A DNA stretch of 14,978 nt from Clostridia bacterium (GTDB lineage Bacteria > Bacillota > Clostridia > Christensenellales > UBA1242). Below are positions 6,921-14,200 of this stretch, piece after piece. Made by a program: the position numbers and the translations under genes. Where the stretch lies: the NCBI GenBank assembly GCA_016297915.1, contig JAEDFU010000020.1, forward strand, positions 1 through 14,978. Reading direction: 5' to 3'. Numbering within the stretch: the first letter of the stretch is position 1; the number at the start of each line of letters is the position of its first letter. A model generated the notes under the pieces. It did no database searches. It saw nothing but the letters and a program-made list of their open reading frames with translations, and was not told the DNA's origin.

Positions 6921-8084
6921 ATGGAAGACCTAAAAAAAGTAATAGTTATAAGATATAGTGAAATTTTTTTGAAAGGAAAAAATTTTGGATTTTTCGAAAA
7001 AAAATTACTAAATAATATCAAAGAAAAATTGTCTCAATTTGATTGCGATGTATTGCGAACAAACAAGAGATTTTTGGTTGAAAATTTTGATGCAAAACAG
7101 GAGAAAAAAATTGTTAACGCTTTGCTTACAGTTTTTGGTATTTGTTCAATTAGTGTTGCTGTAAAATTGGATACTGATCTAAAAATTATCAACGATTATG
7201 TATCGTCAATCAAAATCAAAACTCAAAACTTTAGGGTGACTGTCAATCGTGCTGACAAGCGTTTTCCTATTACCTCAATTGATTACTCCAAGTCACTTGG
7301 TGGAATTATTCTCAAAAACAACTCAGATGTGTCCGTTGATTTGCACAATCCTCAGACCACTGTCTTTGTTGACATTAGAGAAAATGGTTATACTCTTGTG
7401 TATACTGATGTGATTGATTGTCTTGGTGGTATGCCGGTAGGGACTTCGGGCAGTGGACTACTACTACTCAGTGGCGGTATAGATAGTCCAGTTGCAGGAT
7501 ATATGATGGCAAGAAGAGGTATGGCAATCAACGCTCTTCACTTCCATAGTTATCCATACACAAGCGAAAATGCAAAAAACAAAGTTATTGAGCTAGCTGG
7601 AATAATAAAAAAATACACTGGTTCAATCAAACTTCATATTGTGTCATTTACTCACATTCAAGAGGCAATACACAAGCATTGTGATGGCGACTTTATGATA
7701 ACACTTATGCGAAGAATTATGTATCGCATAGCTGAGCGATTGGCTCTTCAAAAAGGTTATCAGTGTATCATCACAGGTGAAAATCTTGGTCAAGTTGCCA
7801 GTCAAACAGTTGAGAGTATGACAGTTACAAATGCTGTTGTAGAAAAATTACCAATCTTTAGACCGCTTATATCTTTTGACAAAGAGGATATTTCCAATAT
7901 TGCAGTTAAGATTGGAACATTTGATACATCGATCTTGCCATACGAGGATTGTTGCACAGTGTTTTTGCCTAAACATCCTGTAATCAAACCAAAACTCGAA
8001 AAGTGCCTCAAGGAAGAAAGCAAACTAGATATTGATGCACTCATAGATGAGGCGATGTCAAATATTGAAGTTGTTGAAATCTAA
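6921..8084 (+). CDS. thiI: tRNA 4-thiouridine synthase ThiI, no rhodanese domain
   Basis: ATP-dependent sulfurtransferase that makes 4-thiouridine at position 8 of tRNA; in some bacteria it also serves thiazole synthesis. The product has 387 residues, the short Bacillus-type form, compared with about 482 in E. coli where a C-terminal rhodanese domain is added. An N-terminal ferredoxin-like and THUMP region covers about residues 1-165. The PP-loop is SGGIDSP at 184-190 in the AANH domain, followed by GENLGQVASQT (about 286-296). The conserved YEDCC motif ends at Cys344-Cys345, followed by FLPKHP; this is where the catalytic cysteine of ThiI sits. Lacking rhodanese, it should take sulfur directly from a desulfurase, which fits the gene just upstream. 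The ATG has AAAAGG 8 nt upstream, and a terminator follows. Confidence 0.96.
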   Translation: MEDLKKVIVIRYSEIFLKGKNFGFFEKKLLNNIKEKLSQFDCDVLRTNKRFLVENFDAKQEKKIVNALLTVFGICSISVAVKLDTDLKIINDYVSSIKIKTQNFRVTVNRADKRFPITSIDYSKSLGGIILKNNSDVSVDLHNPQTTVFVDIRENGYTLVYTDVIDCLGGMPVGTSGSGLLLLSGGIDSPVAGYMMARRGMAINALHFHSYPYTSENAKNKVIELAGIIKKYTGSIKLHIVSFTHIQEAIHKHCDGDFMITLMRRIMYRIAERLALQKGYQCIITGENLGQVASQTVESMTVTNAVVEKLPIFRPLISFDKEDISNIAVKIGTFDTSILPYEDCCTVFLPKHPVIKPKLEKCLKEESKLDIDALIDEAMSNIEVVEI

Positions 8085-8104
8085 ATACAAAAAAGTATAT
8101 ATAA

Positions 8105-8127
8105 TCCCACTCATTGTGGGGTTTTTT
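8105..8127 (+). terminator. Intrinsic terminator after thiI
   Basis: A CCCAC-TCATT-GTGGG hairpin (8106-8120) is followed by GTTTTTT, about 20 nt after the thiI stop. It is a classic rho-independent terminator. Confidence 0.9.
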
Positions 8128-8439
8128 GTGAGTAAGGGTGGGTGGACGCTAATTAATTTGAGTTTTAGTGGTTTTGGGTTAATATGATTGCAAAATGAAA
8201 CTAATTTTTATTAAAAAATGCCTATTCTTGGCTAGTTTTTTTGGTTTGTGTCTGCTATCTCAAAAAATAATAGACAAATTTTGCCAATTACAATTCAAAA
8301 TAATTTGACGCTAAAAAAAATTTGCTATATAATTGTACTTGTATAATACAATCAGTAATGTGTGCAATTTTCACTAAATAGGTAATATAAATTGTTTTTA
8401 CATTAATATTATATAATTTAATTTTTTAGAGGTAATCAG
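8128..8439. other. Intergenic region between thiI terminator and rny
   Basis: I see no gene here. The first 175 nt are AT-rich without clear structure. The second part carries the rny promoter (8305-8333), an untranslated leader of about 100 nt, and an AGAGG ribosome site at 8428-8432. Confidence 0.6.
8305..8333 (+). promoter_or_regulatory. Sigma-A promoter of rny
   Basis: TTGACG (8305-8310) and a perfect TATAAT (8328-8333) are separated by exactly 17 nt. Transcription should start near 8340, leaving a leader of about 100 nt before the rny ATG. The same TTGACG-N17-TATAAT combination recurs upstream of the surface-protein gene. Confidence 0.85.
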
Positions 8440-10029
8440 ATGCTAAACATAAACATGTTGCTTATGTCGGCGTGGGTTACTGGTTTACTTGGTTTAATTA
8501 TTGGACTTGCTGTGGCTGTTCCTGTAACATTTTTTGTAATCCAAAAAATCAACAAGAACAAAGCCGAAAAGGACAAGGCAAGTGCAAAGTCTCTACTCGA
8601 AGAGGCCAAAAATGAGGCAAAAAACCTCAAAAAAGAGGCTGTTTTGGAGGCTAAAGAAGAGGCTTTTAGACTAACTAGCGAGTGTGATCAGGAACTCAAA
8701 GCCAGACGCGCAGAAATGCAAAAAGCAGAAAATCGTATTAGTCAAAGAGAAGAATTTCTTGACAAAAAAGAAGAACTAATCGAAAAAAAGAACGAGCAAA
8801 TCGAAAAAATCAAAGAAGATTTGGCTGACAAAGAAAATGAACTAAAAAAATCTCAAGAAGAACAAAATCAAATAACTGAAAAAATGACCAAAGAACTTGA
8901 GAGAATTGCTAAACTCACAAAAGACGAGGCAAAAAAGGAATTGATTTCTAAGTACGAAGAAGATGCCAAAAAAGATGCGGCAGTTCTTGTTAGAAATATC
9001 GAAAATCAAGCCAAAGACGAGGCTTACAAAAAAGCAAAAGAAATAGTAACTCTTGCTATTCAAAAAACTGCAGTAGATCATACAAGTGAGGTGACAGTGT
9101 CAACTGTTGCTCTTCCTAATGACGAAGTCAAGGGTAGAATTATCGGTCGTGAAGGTCGAAATATCAGAGCTCTTGAGTCTGCAACTGGTGTTGACCTGAT
9201 AATTGACGACACTCCAGAGGCTGTTGTTCTTTCGTCGTTCGACCCAGTTAGGAGAGAAATTGCTAGAATTTCGCTCGAAAAATTAATATTGGATGGTCGT
9301 ATTCATCCAGCTAGAATCGAAGAAATGGTCGACAAAGTCACCAAGGATATCGAAAATACTATCAAAGAAGAGGGCGAAGCTGCCGTATTTGACGCTGGTA
9401 TTCATGGTATGCACCCAGAACTTATCAAACTTCTTGGTAGACTCAAATATCGTACAAGTTATGGTCAAAATGTTTTGAAACATAGTTTGGAGGTTTGTTA
9501 CTTGGCTGGCCTGCTTGCAGCAGAGGTTGGTGCAAATGTTCAAATCGCCAAAAGAGGCGGACTTCTTCACGATATTGGTAAGGCAATTGACCACGAAACC
9601 GAGGGCACTCATGTTACTATCGGTGTTGATCTTGCAACCAAGTACAAGGAGTCAAAAGAGGTTATTCATTGTATTGCTGCTCATCACGGCAATGTTGAGT
9701 TTGAGAGTCTTGAGGCCATCTTGGTTCAGACTGCCGACGCTATCAGTAGCTCAAGACCAGGTGCGAGGAGAGAAACTCTTGAGGCTTATATCAAGAGACT
9801 TACTCAGCTCGAAGAGATTGCTAATAACTTTAAGGGTGTTGATACTAGTTATGCAATTCAAGCTGGTAGAGAGATTAGAATTATAGTTAAACCTAACGAG
9901 GTTAGTGATGAACAGGCTTTGTTTATGGCAAAAGACATTGCACAAAAGATTGAAAAAGAAATGGAATATCCAGGTCAAATCAAAGTCAATGTTATAAGAG
10001 AAACTCGTAATGTGGATTATGCAAAATAA
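8440..10029 (+). CDS. rny: Ribonuclease Y
   Basis: Membrane-anchored endoribonuclease that starts mRNA turnover in many Gram-positives. The product has 529 residues against about 520 in B. subtilis. The order of domains is standard. A membrane segment lies at about 8-33, then a long charged Lys/Glu/Ala coiled coil (about 40-200). A KH domain follows with GRIIGREGRNIRALE at about 232-246. The HD domain has its catalytic pair in LLHDIGKAID (His377-Asp378) and downstream AAHHG and DAISSSRPGARRETLEAY motifs. The ATG follows AGAGG (8428-8432). It has its own promoter and a terminator shared with the convergent rnhA, so it is probably monocistronic. Confidence 0.97.
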   Translation: MLNINMLLMSAWVTGLLGLIIGLAVAVPVTFFVIQKINKNKAEKDKASAKSLLEEAKNEAKNLKKEAVLEAKEEAFRLTSECDQELKARRAEMQKAENRISQREEFLDKKEELIEKKNEQIEKIKEDLADKENELKKSQEEQNQITEKMTKELERIAKLTKDEAKKELISKYEEDAKKDAAVLVRNIENQAKDEAYKKAKEIVTLAIQKTAVDHTSEVTVSTVALPNDEVKGRIIGREGRNIRALESATGVDLIIDDTPEAVVLSSFDPVRREIARISLEKLILDGRIHPARIEEMVDKVTKDIENTIKEEGEAAVFDAGIHGMHPELIKLLGRLKYRTSYGQNVLKHSLEVCYLAGLLAAEVGANVQIAKRGGLLHDIGKAIDHETEGTHVTIGVDLATKYKESKEVIHCIAAHHGNVEFESLEAILVQTADAISSSRPGARRETLEAYIKRLTQLEEIANNFKGVDTSYAIQAGREIRIIVKPNEVSDEQALFMAKDIAQKIEKEMEYPGQIKVNVIRETRNVDYAK

Positions 10030-10061
10030 CAAAAAAGTCCCACAATAGTGGGATTTTTTTT
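10030..10061. terminator. Bidirectional terminator between rny and rnhA
   Basis: TCCCAC (10038-10043), loop AATA and GTGGGA (10048-10053) form the stem. The 5' side is flanked by an A-run and the 3' side by T8, so it can end both rny (plus) and rnhA (minus). The element lies between the two stop codons, which are only 34 nt apart. Confidence 0.9.
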
Positions 10062-10063
10062 GT

Positions 10064-10510
10064 TTATTGATGTTTGGCTATCTCGCCAGTGGCAAGGCTA
10101 TCGCAACGATTATTGTACTCGTTGTCAGCATGTCCTTTGACTTTGTTCCATGTAACTTTGTGGGGTTTGATTAGTTCCAATAATTCCTGCCAAAGCTCCA
10201 CATTTTGAACAGGCTTTTTGCTGGCTGTTCGCCAATTGTTTGCTGTCCAATTGTCTATCCAGCCTTCCAAAAAAGCATTAACGGTGTAGGCACTGTCTGA
10301 GTAAATATTGAGGTTAACAGGTTCTTTGAGAAGTTTTAGTCCCTCAATCACCGCTGTCAACTCCATACGGTTGTTGGTGGTCTCCTCGGCATATCCGCTG
10401 TACTCTTTTTTGTGACCATTGTACATGAGTATTCCGCCGTAACCGCCTTTGCCGGGGTTTCCGCTACATGCACCGTCAGTGTATAGGGTTACTTTTTTGA
10501 GTTCAGACAT
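10064..10510 (-). CDS. rnhA: Ribonuclease HI
   Basis: Cleaves the RNA strand of RNA-DNA hybrids (R-loops, primer remnants). The product has 148 residues against 155 in E. coli, without extra domains. All catalytic positions are present: Asp12 in YTDGACSGNPG, Glu50 in NNRMELTAV, Asp72 in YSDSAYTV, His127 in VKGHADNEYNN and Asp137 in RCDSLA. The basic-protrusion Trp-rich segment (GWIDNWTANNWRT) is present, as in E. coli RNase HI. The ATG at 10508-10510 has a slightly distant GGAA about 10 nt upstream. The gene is convergent with rny and shares its terminator; it has its own promoter at 10545-10573. Confidence 0.97.
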   Translation of the reverse strand: MSELKKVTLYTDGACSGNPGKGGYGGILMYNGHKKEYSGYAEETTNNRMELTAVIEGLKLLKEPVNLNIYSDSAYTVNAFLEGWIDNWTANNWRTASKKPVQNVELWQELLELIKPHKVTWNKVKGHADNEYNNRCDSLATGEIAKHQ

Positions 10511-10544
10511 TGCTTTTCGTTTCCTTTTTTGGATTTATACTTAT

Positions 10545-10573
10545 ATGATATCAAATATCACGCGTGTTGGCAA
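10545..10573 (-). promoter_or_regulatory. Sigma-A promoter of rnhA
   Basis: On the minus strand TTGCCA (10568-10573) and TATCAT (10545-10550) are separated by exactly 17 nt; each matches consensus at five of six positions. The start of transcription would be near 10538, giving a short leader. The -35 box falls inside the degenerate tRNA-Trp copy described separately. Confidence 0.7.
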
Positions 10574-10676
10574 TAAATTTTGGGCGGTCTCATGGAGGAG
10601 GGGTTCGAGAAGTGCCAAAAAAAACCAGAGGTTTTTTTTGGCACTCAGTGTGCTCCGCACACCTCCTGCCACCCCT
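10564..10676 (+). pseudogene. Degenerate tRNA-Trp copy, inverted relative to the intact gene and interrupted
   Basis: Reading the plus strand, three blocks match the intact tRNA-Trp (minus strand, 10705-10779) in the same order. GCGGTCTC (10584-10591) equals the anticodon stem-loop 5' side. GGGTTCGAG (10601-10609) equals the T-arm 5' side and loop. TCCTGCCACCCCT (10664-10676) matches the T-arm 3' side and acceptor end at 12 of 13 positions. About 7 nt including the CCA anticodon are missing between blocks one and two. A 54-nt hairpin segment (10610-10663) separates blocks two and three, which are contiguous in the real tRNA. Upstream, GTGT-GGC-AAT (10564 on) weakly resembles the tRNA 5' half. 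Relic status is inferred from these matches; chance plus a functional inverted repeat is the alternative. Confidence 0.5.
10610..10663. repeat. 54-nt double-hairpin segment inside the tRNA-Trp relic
   Basis: A perfect 16-bp inverted repeat, AGTGCCAAAAAAAACC (10611-10626) and GGTTTTTTTTGGCACT (10630-10645) with loop AGA, is followed by a second hairpin, GTGTGC-TCC-GCACAC (10648-10662). It sits exactly where the tRNA-like T-arm is split. It could act as a terminator for the minus-strand tRNA-Trp transcript, or be a small MITE-like or palindromic insert. Confidence 0.75.
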
Positions 10677-10704
10677 CTGGCAAAATTTCAAATAAATTTG
10701 TTTT

Positions 10705-10779
10705 TGGCAGGGGTGGTAGGACTCGAACCCACAACCTACGGTTTTGGAGACCGCTACTCTACCATTGAGCCACACCCCT
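10705..10779 (-). tRNA. tRNA-Trp (CCA anticodon), CCA tail encoded
   Basis: The minus strand folds as a full cloverleaf. Acceptor AGGGGTG pairs with CACCCCT; the D-arm is GCTC/GAGT with loop AATGGTA. The anticodon stem GCGGT/ACCGT holds loop CTCCAAA with anticodon CCA (Trp). The variable loop has 5 nt, and T-arm GTGGG/CCTAC holds loop TTCGAGT. Discriminator G and an encoded 3' CCA (10705-10707) complete it. A good promoter lies upstream. Confidence 0.97.
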
Positions 10780-10794
10780 ATGTTAAACTATACC

Positions 10795-10823
10795 ATTTTA
10801 TACAAATCTCGCCCGTTTGTCAA
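10795..10823 (-). promoter_or_regulatory. Sigma-A promoter of tRNA-Trp
   Basis: On the minus strand a perfect TTGACA (10818-10823) is separated by 17 nt from TAAAAT (10795-10800, five of six matches). The predicted start lies close to the tRNA 5' end, as expected for a singly transcribed tRNA gene. Confidence 0.8.
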
Positions 10824-10853
10824 TCAAATATCCAAATTTAATCAAAAACTTTT

Positions 10854-10928
10854 TTTGAAAACTTGCAATTTTGACAAAGTTTTCAAAATGCACTTTGAAA
10901 ACTTGTTGACTTTTGCAACTTTTCAAAA
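10854..10928. repeat. Four alternating TTTGAAAA/TTTTCAAA arms forming competing hairpins
   Basis: TTTGAAAACTT occurs at 10854-10864 and 10894-10904. Its exact complement AAGTTTTCAAA lies between them at 10877-10887, and CAACTTTTCAAA follows just after (ending 10927). The middle arm can pair over 11 bp with either neighbour, and the third arm can pair over 12 positions (one C-C mismatch) with the fourth. Only one set of pairings can exist at a time. Confidence 0.75.
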
Positions 10929-11006
10929 TGAAACTCGGTCAAAGCACTCAGATTGCTCATTAATTTGCTAGGTATTGAGCAGTTGTAAAATATCTATTTT
11001 TTTGGT

Positions 11007-11050
11007 GCAGACGCATGGTATTTCAAAATATTATGCGTCTGCTCTTTTTT
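11007..11050 (+). terminator. Strong intrinsic terminator without an upstream gene
   Basis: GCAGACGCAT (11007-11016) and ATGCGTCTGC (11033-11042) form a perfect 10-bp stem. The inner TATTT/AAATA extends it to a nearly perfect 36-nt palindrome. TCTTTTTT follows. The T-run is only on the plus-strand 3' side, so it stops plus-strand transcription; it also insulates the downstream promoter. Confidence 0.85.
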
Positions 11051-11062
11051 GTCGAAAAATGT

Positions 11063-11091
11063 TTGACGAGAGAGATAATTATATATATAAT
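11063..11091 (+). promoter_or_regulatory. Sigma-A promoter of the surface-protein gene
   Basis: TTGACG (11063-11068) and a perfect TATAAT (11086-11091) are separated by exactly 17 nt. The -10 box lies inside a perfect 20-nt AT palindrome (11075-11094). Transcription should start near 11098, leaving a leader of about 134 nt before the ATG at 11232. Confidence 0.85.
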
Positions 11092-11114
11092 TATAAGTGT
11101 ATAATTTTATTTGC

Positions 11115-11126
11115 GTGCGTACGCAC
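11115..11126. promoter_or_regulatory. 12-bp GC-rich palindrome in the early leader, possible operator
   Basis: GTGCGTACGCAC is a perfect palindrome standing out from the AT-rich surroundings, about 17 nt downstream of the predicted transcription start. Position and symmetry suggest a repressor site or a small leader hairpin; no known operator is recognised. Confidence 0.45.
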
Positions 11127-11155
11127 ACATGAGAGCGTTCCACACAGTTTCTTGA

Positions 11156-11202
11156 TTTTTTGAAAACAGCCTTTTGCAAATCATTCGACTATTTTCAAAA
11201 AA
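11156..11202. repeat. Inverted repeat in the surface-gene leader
   Basis: TTTTTTGAAAA (11156-11166) and TTTTCAAAAAA (11192-11202) are perfect 11-bp complements around a 25-nt loop, ending about 18 nt before the AGGAG site. The TTTGAAAA core is the same as in the arms at 10854-10928. Confidence 0.6.
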
Positions 11203-11231
11203 TTAACAAATAATATATTTAGGAGATAAAT

Positions 11232-14200
11232 ATGCGAAAAAGTGTCAAACCAAGTTTTAGAGTAAAACATCCTTATTCGTATTTAATCAATAGTATCATT
11301 TTGGGAATAATTATCATGTTCCTAAGTATTTCCTCAGCATTAATTCTCAATCTCTATCGCCCAAACAAACCCGGCGTAGACGATGTCAAGGCGTATACAG
11401 GCGTTGTAGTAACTGTTGCTGATGTATCTGCTGAAAACCCTGATTTTGATTTATCTGTACCTGTAATAGTTAATGGAACTACATTTGCTTCTAGTTCGCA
11501 AGTTATCAATGGAAGTGAAATAACTTTTGACTTTGCCGCTAGTGGCTTTGGCGTAGATGAAAGTCATATATTAGTCATGGATTTATCATTTGATTCTCCC
11601 GTTTCTCCGCGTATTAAGCAGTTAGGTCTCACTACTAGTGCCTATGCTAATGACCAACTAAACTTGAGAGCATATAACGGTGGCGATTATGTATACTTTT
11701 CACAGTCTCAGAATCCAGAAGAATATGGAATTAGTTATTCTGATGACGGCACTTATTGGCAAATTAGTTCCTCAACTCCTATAAGTGGGATCGAGGTTCA
11801 ATATAGCATTTCAGGTGATCAATCAGCCGAGCCTATTACTATCGAATTTGGCGAGACATATAGTTTTTCATTTTCTGGCAATATTACAGATAATAGACTA
11901 TATTCAATGCCTACAACTTTTGGACCAGCAGGTGGTACTTTTAATGGTGCAAGTACAGGTTTGTCTGGTGCTACAATAGATGGCTCTGGCACCAAGGATA
12001 GTCCTTATAAGATTAGCAATTGGAACGACCTAATGTTCTTGGAACAAACAATTCAAAAGATTGCTGAGCAAAATAGCACGAGTTATCCATATACTTACTA
12101 TAAGTTGACGGCAGATTTTACATATTCTTACAATACATTCAAGTTTTATAAGTACGCAGACTCCTCATGGTCAGAAGACTCTACAGTTTCGTCATTCCCA
12201 AACTTTTATGGATGTTTGCTTGGATATGGACATACACTAACTGTAACCCATACCAAGTCTGGTGCTAGTCCATTGATTCCAAATATCTATGGTGCTACGA
12301 TTGCCAATCTTAATATCGTCTATAGTCCGTCATCATCATACTCAATGTCAAATGCATTGCTAACACTTGGTGCATCAACATATAATAGCAGACCAAATGT
12401 GCTAGATAGCGTTAATATTACTATATCAAATGAGCTAAAATTCTTGGCATCAAGAGACACTAATAGTTCCTACAACATAAATAATGCTAGTACTAGTTTT
12501 GGACATGGTGTTTTGATTGGACATGTAAATACATCCGCTCAAGTTAAGATGTCTAATTGTAGTGTGAATGGTAATGTTAATCTAGAAATTTCAAGTGGCA
12601 AAACTGGTGGATTTGCTTTTGGTGTTATGGTTGGAGCCAATTGGGGCACTGTCGATATCCAAAATTGCTCTTATACAGGAACTATCACCGAAAAAAGATT
12701 GAGCACTACAAATTCATTTAATTCAACAGGTTTTTCAACTACTATCTCAGGAATGGTTGGAGCAACCAAAGCGTCAACTGGCATTAAGGTTACAATAGAT
12801 AATTGCAATGTCAATGCTACATTTAGTTTTCAATCAACATCAACTTCATATAATCATGGTAGCACATACAAGAGATTGCAATTTGCACCATTCTTGTGTT
12901 CTGGTACAACATCTGCTCTTACTTCTATTCACGCTAGTATTACAAATTCAATGTATAACAAAAATCCAAGTGAGTCATATTCAGTTAAGTCATATTCAAA
13001 CTTTTCAATAGGTGGGACTAGTTATGTAACTTATTATGGTATTTCTGCTGGTGGTAGTGGAACTGACTCCTGCTATTCAACCTATGCTAATGCTACTGGT
13101 AGCTGTACATCATATTATACCTACTACACATCATATAGGGGGACGACATATACTTCTACACCAAATCAAACCTTGCCTTCTTCAAACTTTGCTTTCAAGA
13201 ACGGCTGGTACTTTGGTACAGATAATAAATTATACTTACAAAATAGATTTGCAACCAATTTAAGTAGCAACTCTGGCAACTATGATAGTTCCCTTGGTTT
13301 TACAAATGGCACAAGTTCTAATATTAAAGACTATTATATTCATGATGCCAAGGATTTAAATTGTATTAGTGGAAAAATGATTAGCTATGTCAATATTAAT
13401 CTTTGTGCAGATATAGATATGACAGGTTACAATTGGGAACCTTGTTTTCTAGCTTCTCAGGCGACCTTTAATGGTAATGGATATTCTATCAAAAATGTTA
13501 CTATTATTAATAAAAAAACTGCTTTAATCTTAAATAATTATGGCTTTTTTGATTCTATAGCAGAGACTTCCAGTGTAAATGGTGTTACCTTTGAAAATGT
13601 GTATATGTGGGTTAGTAAAAATGAGATTAGCTACTCAATAAGTGCTATCGCAGGGCATGTAAATGGTAACTTAAGTTATGTTTATGTTCAGTCTTTAGGT
13701 ATCCATGTTGCAAATGTGATTGAAACGACGGGAACTATTGCAGCTAATATCGGAGGGTACATTGCTGGTAACGGCAATAGTACCGTTAATCCACAAATTA
13801 AAGGTGCAGTTCTCAAAGACTTTGCTATAAAGATTCATAATGTCTGTGGTGGCAATACAAATAACTTTGTACTTTGTGGATTTGGAGGCTCCGTTGATGG
13901 TGGGAATTCTTATGGACAATGCTCATCAATAATGGTGTCGGATTATGATACGACTTTGGGAGGCACGCTAGATTATGATATTGGAATTGCTTCTAGTAGG
14001 CTTACCGATGCAATTATCAAGGATGTTCCTGCAACTAATAAGACTGCTACAAACTCTACTTACAGAATTATTAATACAGCAGGATTGCCAACTGATATAA
14101 GTACTGATGGCTATGCTAATACATTGTCTGGAATATTGAGTACAATACTTAGTGGCAACTATGGTGCTAAATGGGGTGTTTATACCAGCCAAACTCCACA

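Larger units (their letters stand above)
10850..11050 (+). ncRNA. Candidate structured non-coding RNA ending at an intrinsic terminator
   Basis: This plus-strand stretch has no credible coding frame. It contains the alternating hairpin arms (10854-10928), a further hairpin TTGCTCA/TGAGCAG (about 10953-10981), and a strong terminator (11007-11050). A terminator with no gene in front suggests a short transcript starting somewhere in 10790-10990. I could not find a well-spaced promoter for it, so its existence is inferred. It matches no RNA family I can name. Confidence 0.3.

Noticed and set aside
8392..8417. Second rny promoter, TTGTTT with TATAAT just before the gene
   Set aside because: The spacer is 14 nt and the -35 is poor; the promoter at 8305-8333 is much better.
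10449..10971. Short open frames on both strands across the rnhA-tRNA region
   Set aside because: They overlap rnhA, the tRNA gene and hairpins, lack ribosome sites and have no recognisable protein pattern.
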